Shown: in pieces, positions 24,458 to 35,234 of the stretch
How positions within the stretch are numbered: the first letter of the stretch is position 1
Layout: every line of letters starts with the position of its first letter
Assembly: GCF_013523165.1 (NCBI RefSeq)
Contig: NZ_JAAMQI010000028.1
Span: 1-47,119, forward strand
From: Pseudomonas entomophila
GTDB lineage: Bacteria; Pseudomonadota; Gammaproteobacteria; Pseudomonadales; Pseudomonadaceae
DNA: 47,119 bases
Direction of reading: 5' to 3'
Program-made: the position numbers and the translations under genes
Notes under the pieces: model-generated
Database searches by the model: none
What the model saw: the letters and a program-made list of their open reading frames with translations, nothing else
What the model was told of the DNA's origin: nothing

Positions 24458-25519
24458 ATGCACGCTTCTACCGCCGCCCTGCCCCTGACCCAACCCCAGG
24501 CTGCCAACACCGTCGTCAGCCGCCGCCTGCCCAGCCCGCACCTGCTCAAGCAGCAGATGCCGCTGTCCACCGCCCTGGCCCAGCAAGTCGAACGCCATCG
24601 CCAGGCCGTACGCGCCATCCTCGAAGGCCGTGATCCACGCCTGCTGGTGATCGTCGGCCCCTGCTCCCTGCACGACCCCCGCGCCGCACTGGACTACGCC
24701 GACCGCCTGGCCGCCTTGAGCGAGACGCTCGGCGACCGTCTGCTGCTGGTCATGCGCGCCTACGTCGAGAAGCCGCGTACCACGGTGGGCTGGAAAGGCC
24801 TGGCCTACGACCCGCACCTGGACGGCAGCGACGACATGCACACGGGGCTTGGCGTTTCGCGCGGGCTGATGCTCGGGATGCTCGAGCGCGGCCTGCCCGT
24901 GGCCACCGAGCTGCTGCAGCCGATGGCCGCCGGCTACTTCGACGACCTGCTGAGCTGGGCCGCCATCGGCGCGCGCACCACCGAGTCGCAGATCCACCGC
25001 GAGCTGGTCAGTGGCCTGGGCCTGCCGGTCGGGTTCAAGAACGGCACCGACGGCGGCGTGGCCATCGCCTGCGATGCGATCCGTAGCGCTGCCCACCCGC
25101 ACCGGCACTTCGGCATCGATACCCAGGGTTTCCCGGCGATCGTCGAGACCCTCGGCAACCCGGACACCCACCTGGTCCTGCGTGGCGGGCACGGGGGGCC
25201 GAACTACGACGCCGACAGCGTCGCCCAGGCGCGCCAGGGCCTGGCCAAGGCCGGGCTGCCTGCACGTATCGTGGTCGATTGCAGCCATGCCAACAGCGGA
25301 AAGGACCCGGCCCGGCAACCGGGGGTCTTGCGCGACGTACTGGCCCAGCGCGAGGCCGGTGATCGCTCTCTGGTAGGGGTAATGCTCGAAAGCCATCTGT
25401 TCGACGGTTGCCAGGCGCTCGGCAAGGGGCCGCTGAAATACGGTGTGTCGATCACCGATGGCTGCCTGGGCTGGACCTCGACCGAAGCGGCGCTGCTCGA
25501 CGCGGCACGCCGTGGCTGA
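24458..25519 (+). CDS. aroF: 3-deoxy-7-phosphoheptulonate (DAHP) synthase, class I
   Basis: This 353-residue enzyme joins phosphoenolpyruvate and erythrose 4-phosphate to DAHP, the first step of the shikimate pathway. It is of the AroF/G/H type: VGPCSLHDP with metal-ligand Cys69, the substrate loop EKPRTTVGWKGL, GSDDMHTGL, VGFKNGTDGG, and the metal-binding histidine segments RGGHGGPNYD and VDCSHANSGK. Glu and Asp ligands occur in VMLESHLFDG and SITDGCLGW. The ATG at 24458 has AAGGAA at 24445-24450. Which isozyme it is (Tyr-, Phe- or Trp-sensitive) cannot be read off; the symbol aroF follows Pseudomonas custom. The aromatic leader peptide and terminator upstream imply transcriptional attenuation by aromatic aminoacyl-tRNA supply. 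No other aro gene is adjacent. Confidence 0.93.
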   Translation: MHASTAALPLTQPQAANTVVSRRLPSPHLLKQQMPLSTALAQQVERHRQAVRAILEGRDPRLLVIVGPCSLHDPRAALDYADRLAALSETLGDRLLLVMRAYVEKPRTTVGWKGLAYDPHLDGSDDMHTGLGVSRGLMLGMLERGLPVATELLQPMAAGYFDDLLSWAAIGARTTESQIHRELVSGLGLPVGFKNGTDGGVAIACDAIRSAAHPHRHFGIDTQGFPAIVETLGNPDTHLVLRGGHGGPNYDADSVAQARQGLAKAGLPARIVVDCSHANSGKDPARQPGVLRDVLAQREAGDRSLVGVMLESHLFDGCQALGKGPLKYGVSITDGCLGWTSTEAALLDAARRG

Positions 25520-25601
25520 ATGCGCAGGCGGTCGCACGTGCCACGAGACACCGCCACCGCAGATGCGCTAGGCTGTCGTTTTACTTGAAGGAGTCTTTCC
25601 C

Positions 25602-25883
25602 ATGGCACGCGCCACCGCCCGTCACATCCTGGTCAACAGCGAAGAGAAGTGCAACGAACTCAAGGCCCAGATCGAAGGGGGCGCCGATTTCGCCCAGGTA
25701 GCCAAGGACAACTCCACCTGCCCGTCCAGCCGTCAAGGCGGTGACCTGGGCTCGTTCGGCCCAGGCCAGATGGTCAAGGAATTCGACACCGTGGTCTTCA
25801 GCGCCCCGGTCAACACCGTACAAGGTCCGGTCAAGACCCAGTTCGGCTACCACCTGCTGGAAGTGACCAGCCGCCAGGACTGA
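25602..25883 (+). CDS. ppiC: Small parvulin peptidyl-prolyl isomerase
   Basis: This 93-residue single-domain parvulin catalyses cis-trans isomerisation of peptidyl-prolyl bonds. It has the family blocks ARHILV at the N-terminus, NSTCPSSRQGGDLGSFGPGQMV in the middle and TQFGYHLLEV at the end, including the two conserved histidines and the active-site cysteine. There is no signal peptide, so it is cytoplasmic, as E. coli PpiC (93 residues) is. A strong GAAGGAG site precedes the ATG. A second parvulin, about half identical by eye, is encoded at 29570, on the other side of the bdhA-aacS pair. Confidence 0.93.
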   Translation: MARATARHILVNSEEKCNELKAQIEGGADFAQVAKDNSTCPSSRQGGDLGSFGPGQMVKEFDTVVFSAPVNTVQGPVKTQFGYHLLEVTSRQD

Positions 25884-25903
25884 TCCGTCCTCGCTGCACC
25901 CCC

Positions 25904-25993
25904 ACACGGGGCAGGCTGTACGCTTCGTCACGTCGCCGATCCAGGCCTGCCTGGACAGGGACGAGGATGAAGCGCTCAGCCTGCCCCGTGTGC
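25904..25993. repeat. Long palindromic element between ppiC and bdhA
   Basis: CACACGGGGCAGGCTG (25904-25919) and CAGCCTGCCCCGTGTG (25978-25993) are perfect 16-base reverse complements. Inside them the arms continue imperfectly (CGCTTC at 25922-25927 with GAAGCG at 25970-25975), and the centre holds TCCAGGC/GCCTGGA (25941-25956). The whole 90 bases could fold into one long hairpin. It lies in a 282-base gap with no convincing gene. A shorter relative is at 37535-37566. Confidence 0.6.
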
Positions 25994-26165
25994 GTTTCGA
26001 TGCTCGCCTGATACAGGCCCTTGTGCGCCCGCACACCCTCATCGCCTGTGCCCTGCCCTGGCAGCGGCCTGATCCGCCAATCTCCGTTTGCCCCCTGCCA
26101 CACGTGCCCATCCGGCTTCGATAAAGGCTACGCTGTCGCTACCTTTTGCCTACAAGGAGCACGCC

Positions 26166-26936
26166 ATGGATCTGCGCGGTAAAACGGCCCTCGTCACCGG
26201 TTCCACCAGCGGTATCGGCCTGGGCATCGCCCACGCCCTGGCTCAGGCGGGCGCCAACATCGTGCTCACCGGCTTCGGCGATGCCCTGGCGGCCGTCGAA
26301 GCCGTGGCGACCCACGGCACGCAGGTCTGGCACCTGCCGGCCGACCTGTCCGACCCGGCCCAGATCGAGGCGCTGTTCGAGCAGATCCAGCAGCAGGTCG
26401 GTCGCCTGGACATTCTGGTCAACAATGCCGGCATCCAGCATGTCGCGCCGGTCGAGCGGTTCGCCCCTGAAGCCTGGGACCGGATCATCGCGCTGAACCT
26501 GTCGGCGGTCTTTCACTGCACCCGCTTCGCCCTGCCCGGTATGCGCGCCGCTGGCTGGGGGCGGATCGTCAACATCGCCTCCGTACACGGCCTGGTCGGC
26601 TCGGTCGGCAAGGCTGCCTACGTGGCCGCCAAGCATGGCGTGATCGGCCTGACCAAGGTGGTCGGCCTGGAGACCGCCGACAGCCAGGTCACCTGCAACG
26701 CCCTCTGCCCAGGCTGGGTGCTCACGCCCCTGGTGCAGCAGCAGATCGACGACCGGGCCGCCAAGGGGCAGTCGGTCGCCGACGCCCAGCAGGCGCTGTT
26801 GGCGGAGAAGCAGCCGTCCGGGGCCTTCGTGACGCCCGAGCACCTGGGCCAGCTGGTGTTGTTCCTGTGCAGCGAGGCGGGCAGTCAGGTGCGCGGCGCC
26901 GCCTGGAACGTCGACGGGGGCTGGCTGGCCCAGTGA
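26166..26936 (+). CDS. bdhA: 3-hydroxybutyrate dehydrogenase
   Basis: This 256-residue short-chain dehydrogenase oxidises D-3-hydroxybutyrate to acetoacetate with NAD+. It shows the Rossmann glycine motif TGSTSGIGLGIA (from residue 11), the NNAG block, and the catalytic triad Ser139, Tyr152, Lys156 in ASVHGLVGSVGKAAYVAAK. The block CPGWVLTPLVQQQIDD and the GAAWNVDGGW end are characteristic of bacterial 3-hydroxybutyrate dehydrogenases of this length. A good AAGGAG site precedes the ATG. The gene lies 79 bases before the acetoacetyl-CoA synthetase gene, and together they turn 3-hydroxybutyrate into acetoacetyl-CoA, linking polyhydroxyalkanoate or external hydroxybutyrate to central metabolism. 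It is cytoplasmic. Confidence 0.92.
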   Translation: MDLRGKTALVTGSTSGIGLGIAHALAQAGANIVLTGFGDALAAVEAVATHGTQVWHLPADLSDPAQIEALFEQIQQQVGRLDILVNNAGIQHVAPVERFAPEAWDRIIALNLSAVFHCTRFALPGMRAAGWGRIVNIASVHGLVGSVGKAAYVAAKHGVIGLTKVVGLETADSQVTCNALCPGWVLTPLVQQQIDDRAAKGQSVADAQQALLAEKQPSGAFVTPEHLGQLVLFLCSEAGSQVRGAAWNVDGGWLAQ

Positions 26937-26971
26937 GGGCGCTGGCATAGTGCGCACGACAACAATAATTC

Positions 26972-26990
26972 GCCCAGCCCCAGGCTGGGC
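26972..26990 (+). terminator. Hairpin between bdhA and aacS
   Basis: GCCCAGCC (26972-26979) and GGCTGGGC (26983-26990) pair perfectly around CCA. No T-run follows. It lies just upstream of the aacS ribosome site and may modulate or stabilise the two-gene message. Confidence 0.45.
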
Positions 26991-27015
26991 CTGCGAGTCA
27001 ATGGAGCAGTCGACC

Positions 27016-28971
<1,956 letters not shown>

Positions 28972-29137
28972 AGGGGTGGCGTTCCTGAAGAGCCCGGCCC
29001 CCGCAGCGATTGTCGTGGACACTCTGCCTGAACCCGACCACGACGCGGTTATTGTGGGAGTCCGCCCGCCGCGTTGTCGCGCAGAGAACATGGCGATAGC
29101 TGGCAGTGCTCAGATACTGTGTCGCTGATTGGTTTCT

Positions 29138-29264
29138 GGGGCCGCTTTGCGGCCCATCGCGGCACGGGGGTGCTCCTACACCCGTAGCGCCAATGCGGTG
29201 ATTCAGAACACACTCACGCTCCTGTAGGAGCGGCCCCTGTGCCGCGATTGGGCCCGCAGGGTCC
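29138..29264. repeat. Inverted REP pair after aacS
   Basis: Arms at 29138-29180 and 29223-29264 are imperfect reverse complements (shared TGTAGGAGC and GTGCCGCGAT parts). They lie in the 598-base gap 28972-29569, which otherwise contains an AT-rich stretch at 29281-29316, a second kind of REP pair at 29320-29390, and no gene that I can support. Confidence 0.78.
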
Positions 29265-29319
29265 ATAAGGTTCTGTAGGTAATTTTTTTAAAATCAAAAA
29301 CTTATCTTATGTTCTATGA

Positions 29320-29390
29320 GAGCCGGCTTGCCGGCGATAGGGCCAGGACCTTCGGCGCCGGCCTCGGCCCTGTCGCTGGCAAGCCAGCTT
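29320..29390. repeat. Second REP-type inverted pair
   Basis: GAGCCGGCTTGCCGGCGATAG-like sequence at about 29320-29344 is answered by an imperfect reverse complement (GGCCCTGTCGCTGGCAAGCC) at 29366-29390. The core differs from that of the neighbouring REP pair, so two REP families sit side by side ahead of the second parvulin gene. Confidence 0.72.
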
Positions 29391-29569
29391 CCCATAAGGT
29401 TGCAGCATGCCTGAGGGTATCTCGAACCAGCAGCGATTGCCGCAGGCGCCCAGCCTGAACCCGGCCCCAGCCGGCACTGCGGATCAGCTCCCCCCTGGCC
29501 CGACGCAAGGTAGGCCCACGCGGGTGCTATCAGGCATAATCGCGACCTTTGGTCTTCAGGCACCGTTTC

Positions 29570-29845
29570 ATGAAAGCACAAGCGCGTCACATCCTGGTCA
29601 AGACAGCGGCCGAGGCCGAACAGCTCAAGCAGCGCCTGGCCAAGGGCGAGGCATTCGACGTGCTGGCGCGCAAGTGCTCCACCTGCCCGTCCGGCAAACG
29701 CGGCGGCGACCTGGGTGAGGTACGGCCCGGCCAGCTGGTGGGGGCGATCGACCAGGTCATCTTCAAGAAGCCTCTGCGGGTGGTCCATGGGCCGATCAAG
29801 ACCCGCTTCGGCTTTCACCTGGTGCAGGTCTTCTACCGGGACTGA
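29570..29845 (+). CDS. Small parvulin peptidyl-prolyl isomerase, second copy
   Basis: This 91-residue protein is a single-domain parvulin with QARHILVKT at the start, CSTCPSGKRGGDLGEVRPGQLV in the middle and KTRFGFHLVQV near the end. The active-site cysteine and both family histidines are present. It is clearly a paralogue of the 93-residue protein encoded at 25602 but has diverged in the first helix and around residues 50-70. No signal peptide is present, so it acts in the cytoplasm. The ribosome site is weak (CAGG before the ATG). A CATAAT hexamer at about 29535-29540 could be its -10 box. It stands alone between REP repeats and the autotransporter gene. Confidence 0.88.
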   Translation: MKAQARHILVKTAAEAEQLKQRLAKGEAFDVLARKCSTCPSGKRGGDLGEVRPGQLVGAIDQVIFKKPLRVVHGPIKTRFGFHLVQVFYRD

Positions 29846-29988
29846 CGTGATGGCTTAAAGCTTCCAGACAGTTCTGTCAGTTGTTCCTCTCCGTGCACCC
29901 TCTGTAAAACCTCGGCATGACCTCCACAGCCCTCACGGCCAGGCTGCGTGGCAGTGGTCGCGGCCGCAGGATGGACGGAGAATGCACG

Positions 29989-32520
29989 ATGCACAGGCCT
30001 GTCTGGCTCACCCTGGGCTCACTCGCCCTGGTCACCCTCGCAACGCCCACTGCCGAAGCGGCCTGTGACTTCGCTTCTGGTGCAGGCAACGGCAACTACC
30101 GATGCGACAGTGGCAGCGCGCCCTCGCTGACCGCTCTCTCGGGCGACAATACCCTCGTGCTGCCCCCTGGCGGCACGGGCGAGATCACCGGCAACGTGAC
30201 CTTCGGCCCCGGCGCCGACACGGTGGAGATCGCCTCGGGACGGATCGGTGGCACGCTCAACCAGGGTGCCGGGATCGATGTGTTCCGCATGAGCGCCGGG
30301 CTCATCGAAGGTGGCGTCAACCAAGGCGACGGTCTTGACCGGTTCTACATGACCGGCGGACGGATCGTCGGCACCTTCGACAGCGGCGACTATGCCGAGA
30401 TGGAGGGCGGGCAGATCGGTAGCGTCAACATGCGGCTGGACCAGAACACCTTCATCCTGCGCGGCGGCGAGATCGAGCGAAACCTGATCGCAGCCTTCGA
30501 CCGAGACTACATCGAGGTCTTCGACGGCCGCATCGGCGGCAACATCAGCGTCAGCGGTGGCGACGACCAGGTACTGATACACGGCGGTCGCATCGAGGGG
30601 GACGTACTGCTCAGCCTCGGCCAGGACCAGTTCACCTGGGACGGCGGGACCCTTGGCGGCAGCGTCGACCTGGGCCCCGGGGACGACACCGCACTGCTGG
30701 CCGACCTGCCAGGCGAGACACTGCAGAGCGTCATCGACGGCGGCCTGGGCGACGACCGCCTGACCTTCGAGGCCAGCCAGCCGGCAAACGGAGGGCTGTA
30801 CCGGCAGTTCGAGCAGATCGCCCTGACCCGTGCCAGCCGCCTGACCCTGGACGACGCGTTGGTGCTGGGCGACCCTGCTACCGGCAGCGGTACGTTCGAC
30901 ATCGACGCCAGCAGCACCGTGGCCTCCCGCAGCGGCAGCCTCCGCCCCTTCACGACCGGTCGCAACGTGAGCGTGGTGAACGCCGGGACGCTCGACCTGC
31001 GTGGCGGCAACGATGCCCAAGGCCGTCTCGAGATCCAGGGAGACTACACGGGCAACGGCGGTACGCTGCGGGTCAACAGCGTGCTGGCCGGCGATGAAGC
31101 GCCCTCCGACCGCCTGGTGGTGAGCCGCGGCCGCATCAGCGGCAGTACCACCCTGCTGGTGGACAACCTGAACGGTACTGGTGCCGTCACCAGCGTCAAC
31201 GGCATCCAGGTGGTCGAGGCCCGCGACGGCGCCACCAGCACGACGAATGCCTTCGTCCAGACCCAGGTGCTGTCGGTGGGTGCCTATGACTACCGACTGT
31301 TCAAGGGCGGCGTCACCGCCGGCAGCGAAAACAGCTGGTACCTGCGCTCGACGTTGCCGGCAGTGACTGAACCGCCCGTCACGCCGGGCCCTGAACCCGA
31401 GCCGGCACCGGAGTCGCCCCCCGTGACACCCGTCGACCCGGGGGGCGATCCGCAGCCCGTCCCCGTGCCCACGCCAACGCCAACGCCGGTGGTGCAGACG
31501 CCCATCGCCGCGCCAGCGCCTGGGCAGGCGCCACTGCCCACGGCCACCGAGGTGCAGGCCGTTGCGCTGTACCGACCTGAAGTGGCTGTCTATGCCGCCG
31601 CGCCACGCGGCGCCGGCCTGATCGCCCGCCAGACGCTGGGCAGTTTCCATCAGCGCCAGGGTGACCAGCGCCTGCTGCAGGGCAATGGCGGCCTGCCCGC
31701 CAGCTGGGGGCAGGCCTATGGTGGCAACCTGCGCCAGCAGTGGTCCGGTACGGTCAGCCCGCGCCTGGACGGCGACCTGTATGGGTTCAAGGTGGGCCAG
31801 GATCTGTATGCCTGGGCCGAAGGGGGGTACCGCCAGCACGTGGGCATGTACGTCGGCCAAGGCCGTCTCGAAGGCGATGTGAAAGGCTTCGCCCTGGGAC
31901 GCAAGGACACCCAGGTCGGCGACCTGCGCCTGGACGGTGACAGCGCAGGGCTGTACTGGACCCTGGTGACCCCTGGCGGCGCCTACGTCGATGCCGTGGT
32001 GCAGTACACGGACCTGGACGGCCGCGCCCGCTCCGACCGGGGCCAGCGGATCGACCTCGACGGCAACGCCTGGACCGCCTCGCTGGAAGCCGGCCACCCG
32101 CTGACCCTGTCAGAGCACTGGACGGTCGAGCCGCAGGCCCAGGTCATCGCGCAGAAGACGAACCTGCACGCGGCCCGCGACAGCGCCTCGCGCATCGGCT
32201 TCGACAGCCAGCCCGACGTGACCGGGCGACTGGGTGCACGCCTGGAGGGGACGTTCGTCAGCACGCGTGAACGTGTCGTGCAGCCTTACCTGCAAGTGGA
32301 CGTGCTGCACACCGCGGGCGGGCACGACACGGTGGTGTTCGACAACGTCGACCGGATCAAGACCGATTACCGGCAGACGGCGGCACAGGCCGAGATCGGA
32401 GTGGTGGGGCAGATCAGCGAGGCGCTCAGCGTGCATGCCGGGGTGCGGTACGGCGCCAACCTGGATGCGCGGGACCAGGCACGCAGCGGGGGGCAACTCG
32501 GCGTGCGCTGGCAGTTCTGA
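29989..32520 (+). CDS. Autotransporter (type Va) with short beta-helix-like repeats
   Basis: The start is set at ATG 29989, with GGAG at 29977-29980 and a good signal peptide immediately after (cleavage near residue 25, PTAEA). The open frame extends further upstream but without export-like sequence. The mature passenger begins with a Cys pair. At about residues 75-240 it runs through some eight imperfect repeats of 18-21 residues of the form GGRIxGxvxxGxGxDxfxm, which suggests a right-handed beta-helix. A Pro/Glu-rich linker (about 460-510) leads to a C-terminal translocator barrel of roughly 270 residues ending in Trp-Gln-Phe, the aromatic terminus that Bam requires. It should be displayed on or released from the outer membrane. 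No protease or lipase motif is seen, so an adhesin-like role is the default guess. The total length is 843 residues. Confidence 0.85.
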   Translation: MHRPVWLTLGSLALVTLATPTAEAACDFASGAGNGNYRCDSGSAPSLTALSGDNTLVLPPGGTGEITGNVTFGPGADTVEIASGRIGGTLNQGAGIDVFRMSAGLIEGGVNQGDGLDRFYMTGGRIVGTFDSGDYAEMEGGQIGSVNMRLDQNTFILRGGEIERNLIAAFDRDYIEVFDGRIGGNISVSGGDDQVLIHGGRIEGDVLLSLGQDQFTWDGGTLGGSVDLGPGDDTALLADLPGETLQSVIDGGLGDDRLTFEASQPANGGLYRQFEQIALTRASRLTLDDALVLGDPATGSGTFDIDASSTVASRSGSLRPFTTGRNVSVVNAGTLDLRGGNDAQGRLEIQGDYTGNGGTLRVNSVLAGDEAPSDRLVVSRGRISGSTTLLVDNLNGTGAVTSVNGIQVVEARDGATSTTNAFVQTQVLSVGAYDYRLFKGGVTAGSENSWYLRSTLPAVTEPPVTPGPEPEPAPESPPVTPVDPGGDPQPVPVPTPTPTPVVQTPIAAPAPGQAPLPTATEVQAVALYRPEVAVYAAAPRGAGLIARQTLGSFHQRQGDQRLLQGNGGLPASWGQAYGGNLRQQWSGTVSPRLDGDLYGFKVGQDLYAWAEGGYRQHVGMYVGQGRLEGDVKGFALGRKDTQVGDLRLDGDSAGLYWTLVTPGGAYVDAVVQYTDLDGRARSDRGQRIDLDGNAWTASLEAGHPLTLSEHWTVEPQAQVIAQKTNLHAARDSASRIGFDSQPDVTGRLGARLEGTFVSTRERVVQPYLQVDVLHTAGGHDTVVFDNVDRIKTDYRQTAAQAEIGVVGQISEALSVHAGVRYGANLDARDQARSGGQLGVRWQF

Positions 32521-32698
32521 AGCGTCGAGCCTGTGCGTGGCCCTGGAGAGGCCTGGCGCTGCCCTCCTCCGCGAACGCGTTGGAGCAGACGCCAGGCTCG
32601 GGCCCTGAACCGCTTGTCATCGGCAAGCGCCCGTCGCTTCCCTGGTCGGGCCCTCGCTTGGCCGCTAGACTGCACCTGTCTTCCCATCAGGTCATGCA

Positions 32699-33520
32699 AT
32701 GTCCTCATCCCTCGAAGCGTTCTGGCGCGATCCGGCCCTGCCCTGGATCGAGAGCCGTCGCGCCTGTCACAGCCGTGCCTGTTACAAGGCCCACAGTCAC
32801 CCGACCTATTCGATCGGCGCCGTGGACTGCGGCAGCAGCCGTTTCGAAGGGGCAGGCACCTGCAGCGAGCGCCTGACACCTGGCACGCTGGTCTTCGTGC
32901 CGGCGCACTGCCTGCACGCCTGCAACCCGGACCCTGGGTGCGCCTGGAGCTACCAGATGCTGCACCTGGACGCGGCCTGGCTGGAGGCGCTGCATGAGGA
33001 ATGGCAGGCAGACCTGCCGCAGGTGGCAGACGGTGTCTGCATCGCGCGCGCGCCCACGCTGTACCAGCGTTTCTGCGCCCTCAATGACTTGCTGTTCTCC
33101 AAGGCCACGGCACACGACAAGGAAGCCGCCGTCATCGAGTTCCTCGGCGATCATGACCTGTCCCGGCTCGCCCTGCCCGCCTCGCCCCCCCTGCCCGTCC
33201 TGGACAGCGAAAAGCTGCACGCACTGCTCGCGCACATGAACGGTGAGCGGCTCGAACTGCCGCTGGCCGACCTGGCGCGTCTGGTCGGCATGGGCCGCTA
33301 TCAGCTGATCCGCGCCTTCCGCCAGGCCACCGGCTTCACACCGCACGCCTATCAGCTCAATGCCCGCATCAACCGTGCCCGCGCGTGGTTGCGTGAAGGT
33401 CGGCCACTGGCCGATGTCGCCTATCGCCTGGGGTTCGCCGACCAGAGCCACTTCCAGCGTGTCTTCAAGGCCCATACCGGCGTCACGCCAGGTCTGTACC
33501 GAACGACAGGGGTGCAATAA
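32699..33520 (+). CDS. AraC family transcriptional regulator
   Basis: This 273-residue protein has an N-terminal cupin-type sensing domain (HSHPTYSIGAVDCG, then LTPGTLVFVPAHCLHAC) and a C-terminal AraC DNA-binding domain with two helix-turn-helix units: LADLARLVGMGRYQLIRAF, then PLADVAYRLGFADQSHFQRV and the closing GVTPGLYR. Cysteines in the sensing domain are numerous but no ligand is obvious. The LysE-family exporter gene starts 67 bases downstream in the same direction. In Pseudomonas this regulator/exporter pairing is common, and the regulator usually controls the exporter. The likely ligand is therefore an amino acid or related metabolite, by inference. Confidence 0.88.
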   Translation: MSSSLEAFWRDPALPWIESRRACHSRACYKAHSHPTYSIGAVDCGSSRFEGAGTCSERLTPGTLVFVPAHCLHACNPDPGCAWSYQMLHLDAAWLEALHEEWQADLPQVADGVCIARAPTLYQRFCALNDLLFSKATAHDKEAAVIEFLGDHDLSRLALPASPPLPVLDSEKLHALLAHMNGERLELPLADLARLVGMGRYQLIRAFRQATGFTPHAYQLNARINRARAWLREGRPLADVAYRLGFADQSHFQRVFKAHTGVTPGLYRTTGVQ

Positions 33521-33587
33521 TCTTCAATACGCCGCCTGGCCAGGGCGGCAGACTCTCGGCGTCTTCGACTGCCTGAGAACGCTTCGC

Positions 33588-34214
33588 ATGGAACAGTTCC
33601 TCCTCATCGCCCTGGCCCACTTTCTGGCGCTCCTGTCGCCGGGGCCTGACTTCTTCCTGGTCGTGCGAACCTCCATCACCGCGGGATGGCGAGTCGCCAG
33701 CGGCGCCTGCCTGGGCATCGCGCTCGCCAACGGGGTGTTCATCGTCGCCGCATTCACCGGGGTCACGCTGCTGCACCCTGACAGTATCCTGTTCCTGGGG
33801 CTGCAACTGGCAGGCTGTGCCTACCTGATCTACATCGGCGTGCTGTTCATTCGGTACGCCGGCGCCAGCCCCTTGAAGCTCGACGACGGGGGCTCGACCA
33901 CGCATCGCCGAAACGGATGGTGGCGGGCCTTCGGCCTGGGCCTGGCATCGGGGCTGCTCAACCCCAAGAACGCGCTGTTCTACGTCAGCCTGGCGAGCCT
34001 GGTCGGCGGTTCGCAGGCCAGCGTCGGCTGGAAACTGGCGTATGGCACCTGGATGTTCACGGCGGTGCTGGCCTGGGACCTGGCAGTCGCCCTGACGATG
34101 GGGCATCGTCGGGTCCTGGCCTGCTTCACCACCGCCTTGCCCTGGCTGGAGCGGTTGTCGGGGGCGATGCTGTTGCTGCTGGCGCTGGGTGTGCTGGTTC
34201 ACCTGGCCTGGTGA
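33588..34214 (+). CDS. LysE/RhtB family exporter
   Basis: This 208-residue inner-membrane protein has about six helices and the family's N-terminal signature ALLSPGPDFFLVVRTSITAG, followed by GLASGLLNPKNALFYVSL before helix 4. LysE/RhtB proteins export amino acids such as lysine, threonine or homoserine using the proton gradient. The substrate here cannot be told from sequence. The start at 33588 places the first helix right after a three-residue polar tip. It follows the AraC regulator gene by 67 bases, so the two probably form a regulator-exporter unit. Confidence 0.88.
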   Translation: MEQFLLIALAHFLALLSPGPDFFLVVRTSITAGWRVASGACLGIALANGVFIVAAFTGVTLLHPDSILFLGLQLAGCAYLIYIGVLFIRYAGASPLKLDDGGSTTHRRNGWWRAFGLGLASGLLNPKNALFYVSLASLVGGSQASVGWKLAYGTWMFTAVLAWDLAVALTMGHRRVLACFTTALPWLERLSGAMLLLLALGVLVHLAW

Positions 34215-34353
34215 GCAACGCGCAAGCGCCCTGCCCCTGGTGACTCACCGACGAATCACCGGACGGGCCGACCTGTTGCGCTGGTGATCTAGGGCATGCC
34301 CACGTATGCTCGCCGCTTTCTCACGCACCGGCATTCGCCAAGGACGAACGACC

Positions 34354-35097
34354 ATGAAGATCTGCGCCGTACAAATGGCCTCGCTCCAGGACGATGTTCC
34401 CGGCAACCTCCAGCGTCACCTGTGGTGGTTGACGCAAGCCAAGACCCTGGGCGCCGACCTGGTGGTGTTCCCTGAACTGTCGCTGACGGGCTACTTCCCG
34501 AGCATGGCCCGGCAGGCGTCGGTGGCCGAAGGCACGCCCTTGCTCGACGCGCTCCAGGCGGCCTGCGACGCGCAGTCCATCGGCGTGGCCGTGGGCCTGC
34601 CCTATTCGGGCATCCAGGGGGTGCGCATCGGCATGTCGATCCTGCGCGCCGGCCAACCCCGCCTGAGCTACGCCAAGCGACGCCTGCACGAGGATGAACT
34701 GCACTGGTTCGTGCCGGGCAACCAGCACGTGCTGATCGACGTCGGCGACCGCCGCGTGGCGCCTGCCATCTGCCACGAGTCCTTGTTCCTCAACCATGCG
34801 CAGCAGGCGCAAGCCTTGGGCGCCGACCTGTACATGGTGAGCGTGGCCAAGGCAGCGCGCGGGTTGCCGAAGGCGTTCGAACACTACGCCGACGTGGCCC
34901 GGCGCCTGAGCCTGCCCGTGATCATGGCCAACACCGTCGGGCCGGTGGAGGACTTCGTCGCCGCAGGGCGGTCGGCGGCCTGGGACGCGCAGGGGCAGTT
35001 GCTGGTCGAGCTGGATGAGACGCAGGAAGGCATGGTCTTGCTGGATACCGGGACCGGGCATGTGCAGACGGTGGTCATGGCATCGTTGGCGGCTTGA
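34354..35097 (+). CDS. Carbon-nitrogen hydrolase (nitrilase superfamily)
   Basis: This 247-residue protein has the nitrilase-superfamily Glu-Lys-Cys triad: Glu in FPELSLTGYFP, Lys in SYAKRRLHEDE, and Cys in ICHESLF. Members hydrolyse amides or nitriles in the cytoplasm. The length and motifs fit the amidase/carbamoylase branch, but the substrate is unknown. The N-terminus MKICAVQMASLQDDV is standard for the family and is preceded by AAGGACGA, so the start at 34354 is preferred over upstream frames. It stands alone, 139 bases after the LysE gene, with no obvious partner for its ammonia or acid product. Confidence 0.88.
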   Translation: MKICAVQMASLQDDVPGNLQRHLWWLTQAKTLGADLVVFPELSLTGYFPSMARQASVAEGTPLLDALQAACDAQSIGVAVGLPYSGIQGVRIGMSILRAGQPRLSYAKRRLHEDELHWFVPGNQHVLIDVGDRRVAPAICHESLFLNHAQQAQALGADLYMVSVAKAARGLPKAFEHYADVARRLSLPVIMANTVGPVEDFVAAGRSAAWDAQGQLLVELDETQEGMVLLDTGTGHVQTVVMASLAA

Positions 35098-35234
35098 GGG
35101 GTAAGAGGCAAACCAGGATGTATCGTTGGGAAATGGTGTCAGCCTGAGGCCTGCAGCAGATCCCGCAGCGCCTGACCTCGCCACTTGTGGCTTGTGGCTT
35201 ATGACCTGCCGCTTAACCCACGCCACCTACCTGC

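Noticed and set aside
25910..26124. A plus-strand stop-free stretch of about 70 codons after ppiC that could be a small gene.
   Set aside because: It has no start codon or ribosome site and coincides with the long palindrome, which explains its composition.
27001..27015. Earlier aacS start at ATG 27001.
   Set aside because: It has no ribosome site, whereas GGAG at 27003-27006 serves the ATG at 27016, which also gives the family-typical N-terminus.
29138..29390. Closely spaced repeats that might suggest a CRISPR array.
   Set aside because: They are inverted REP pairs of two types, not direct repeats with uniform spacers, and no cas genes are nearby.
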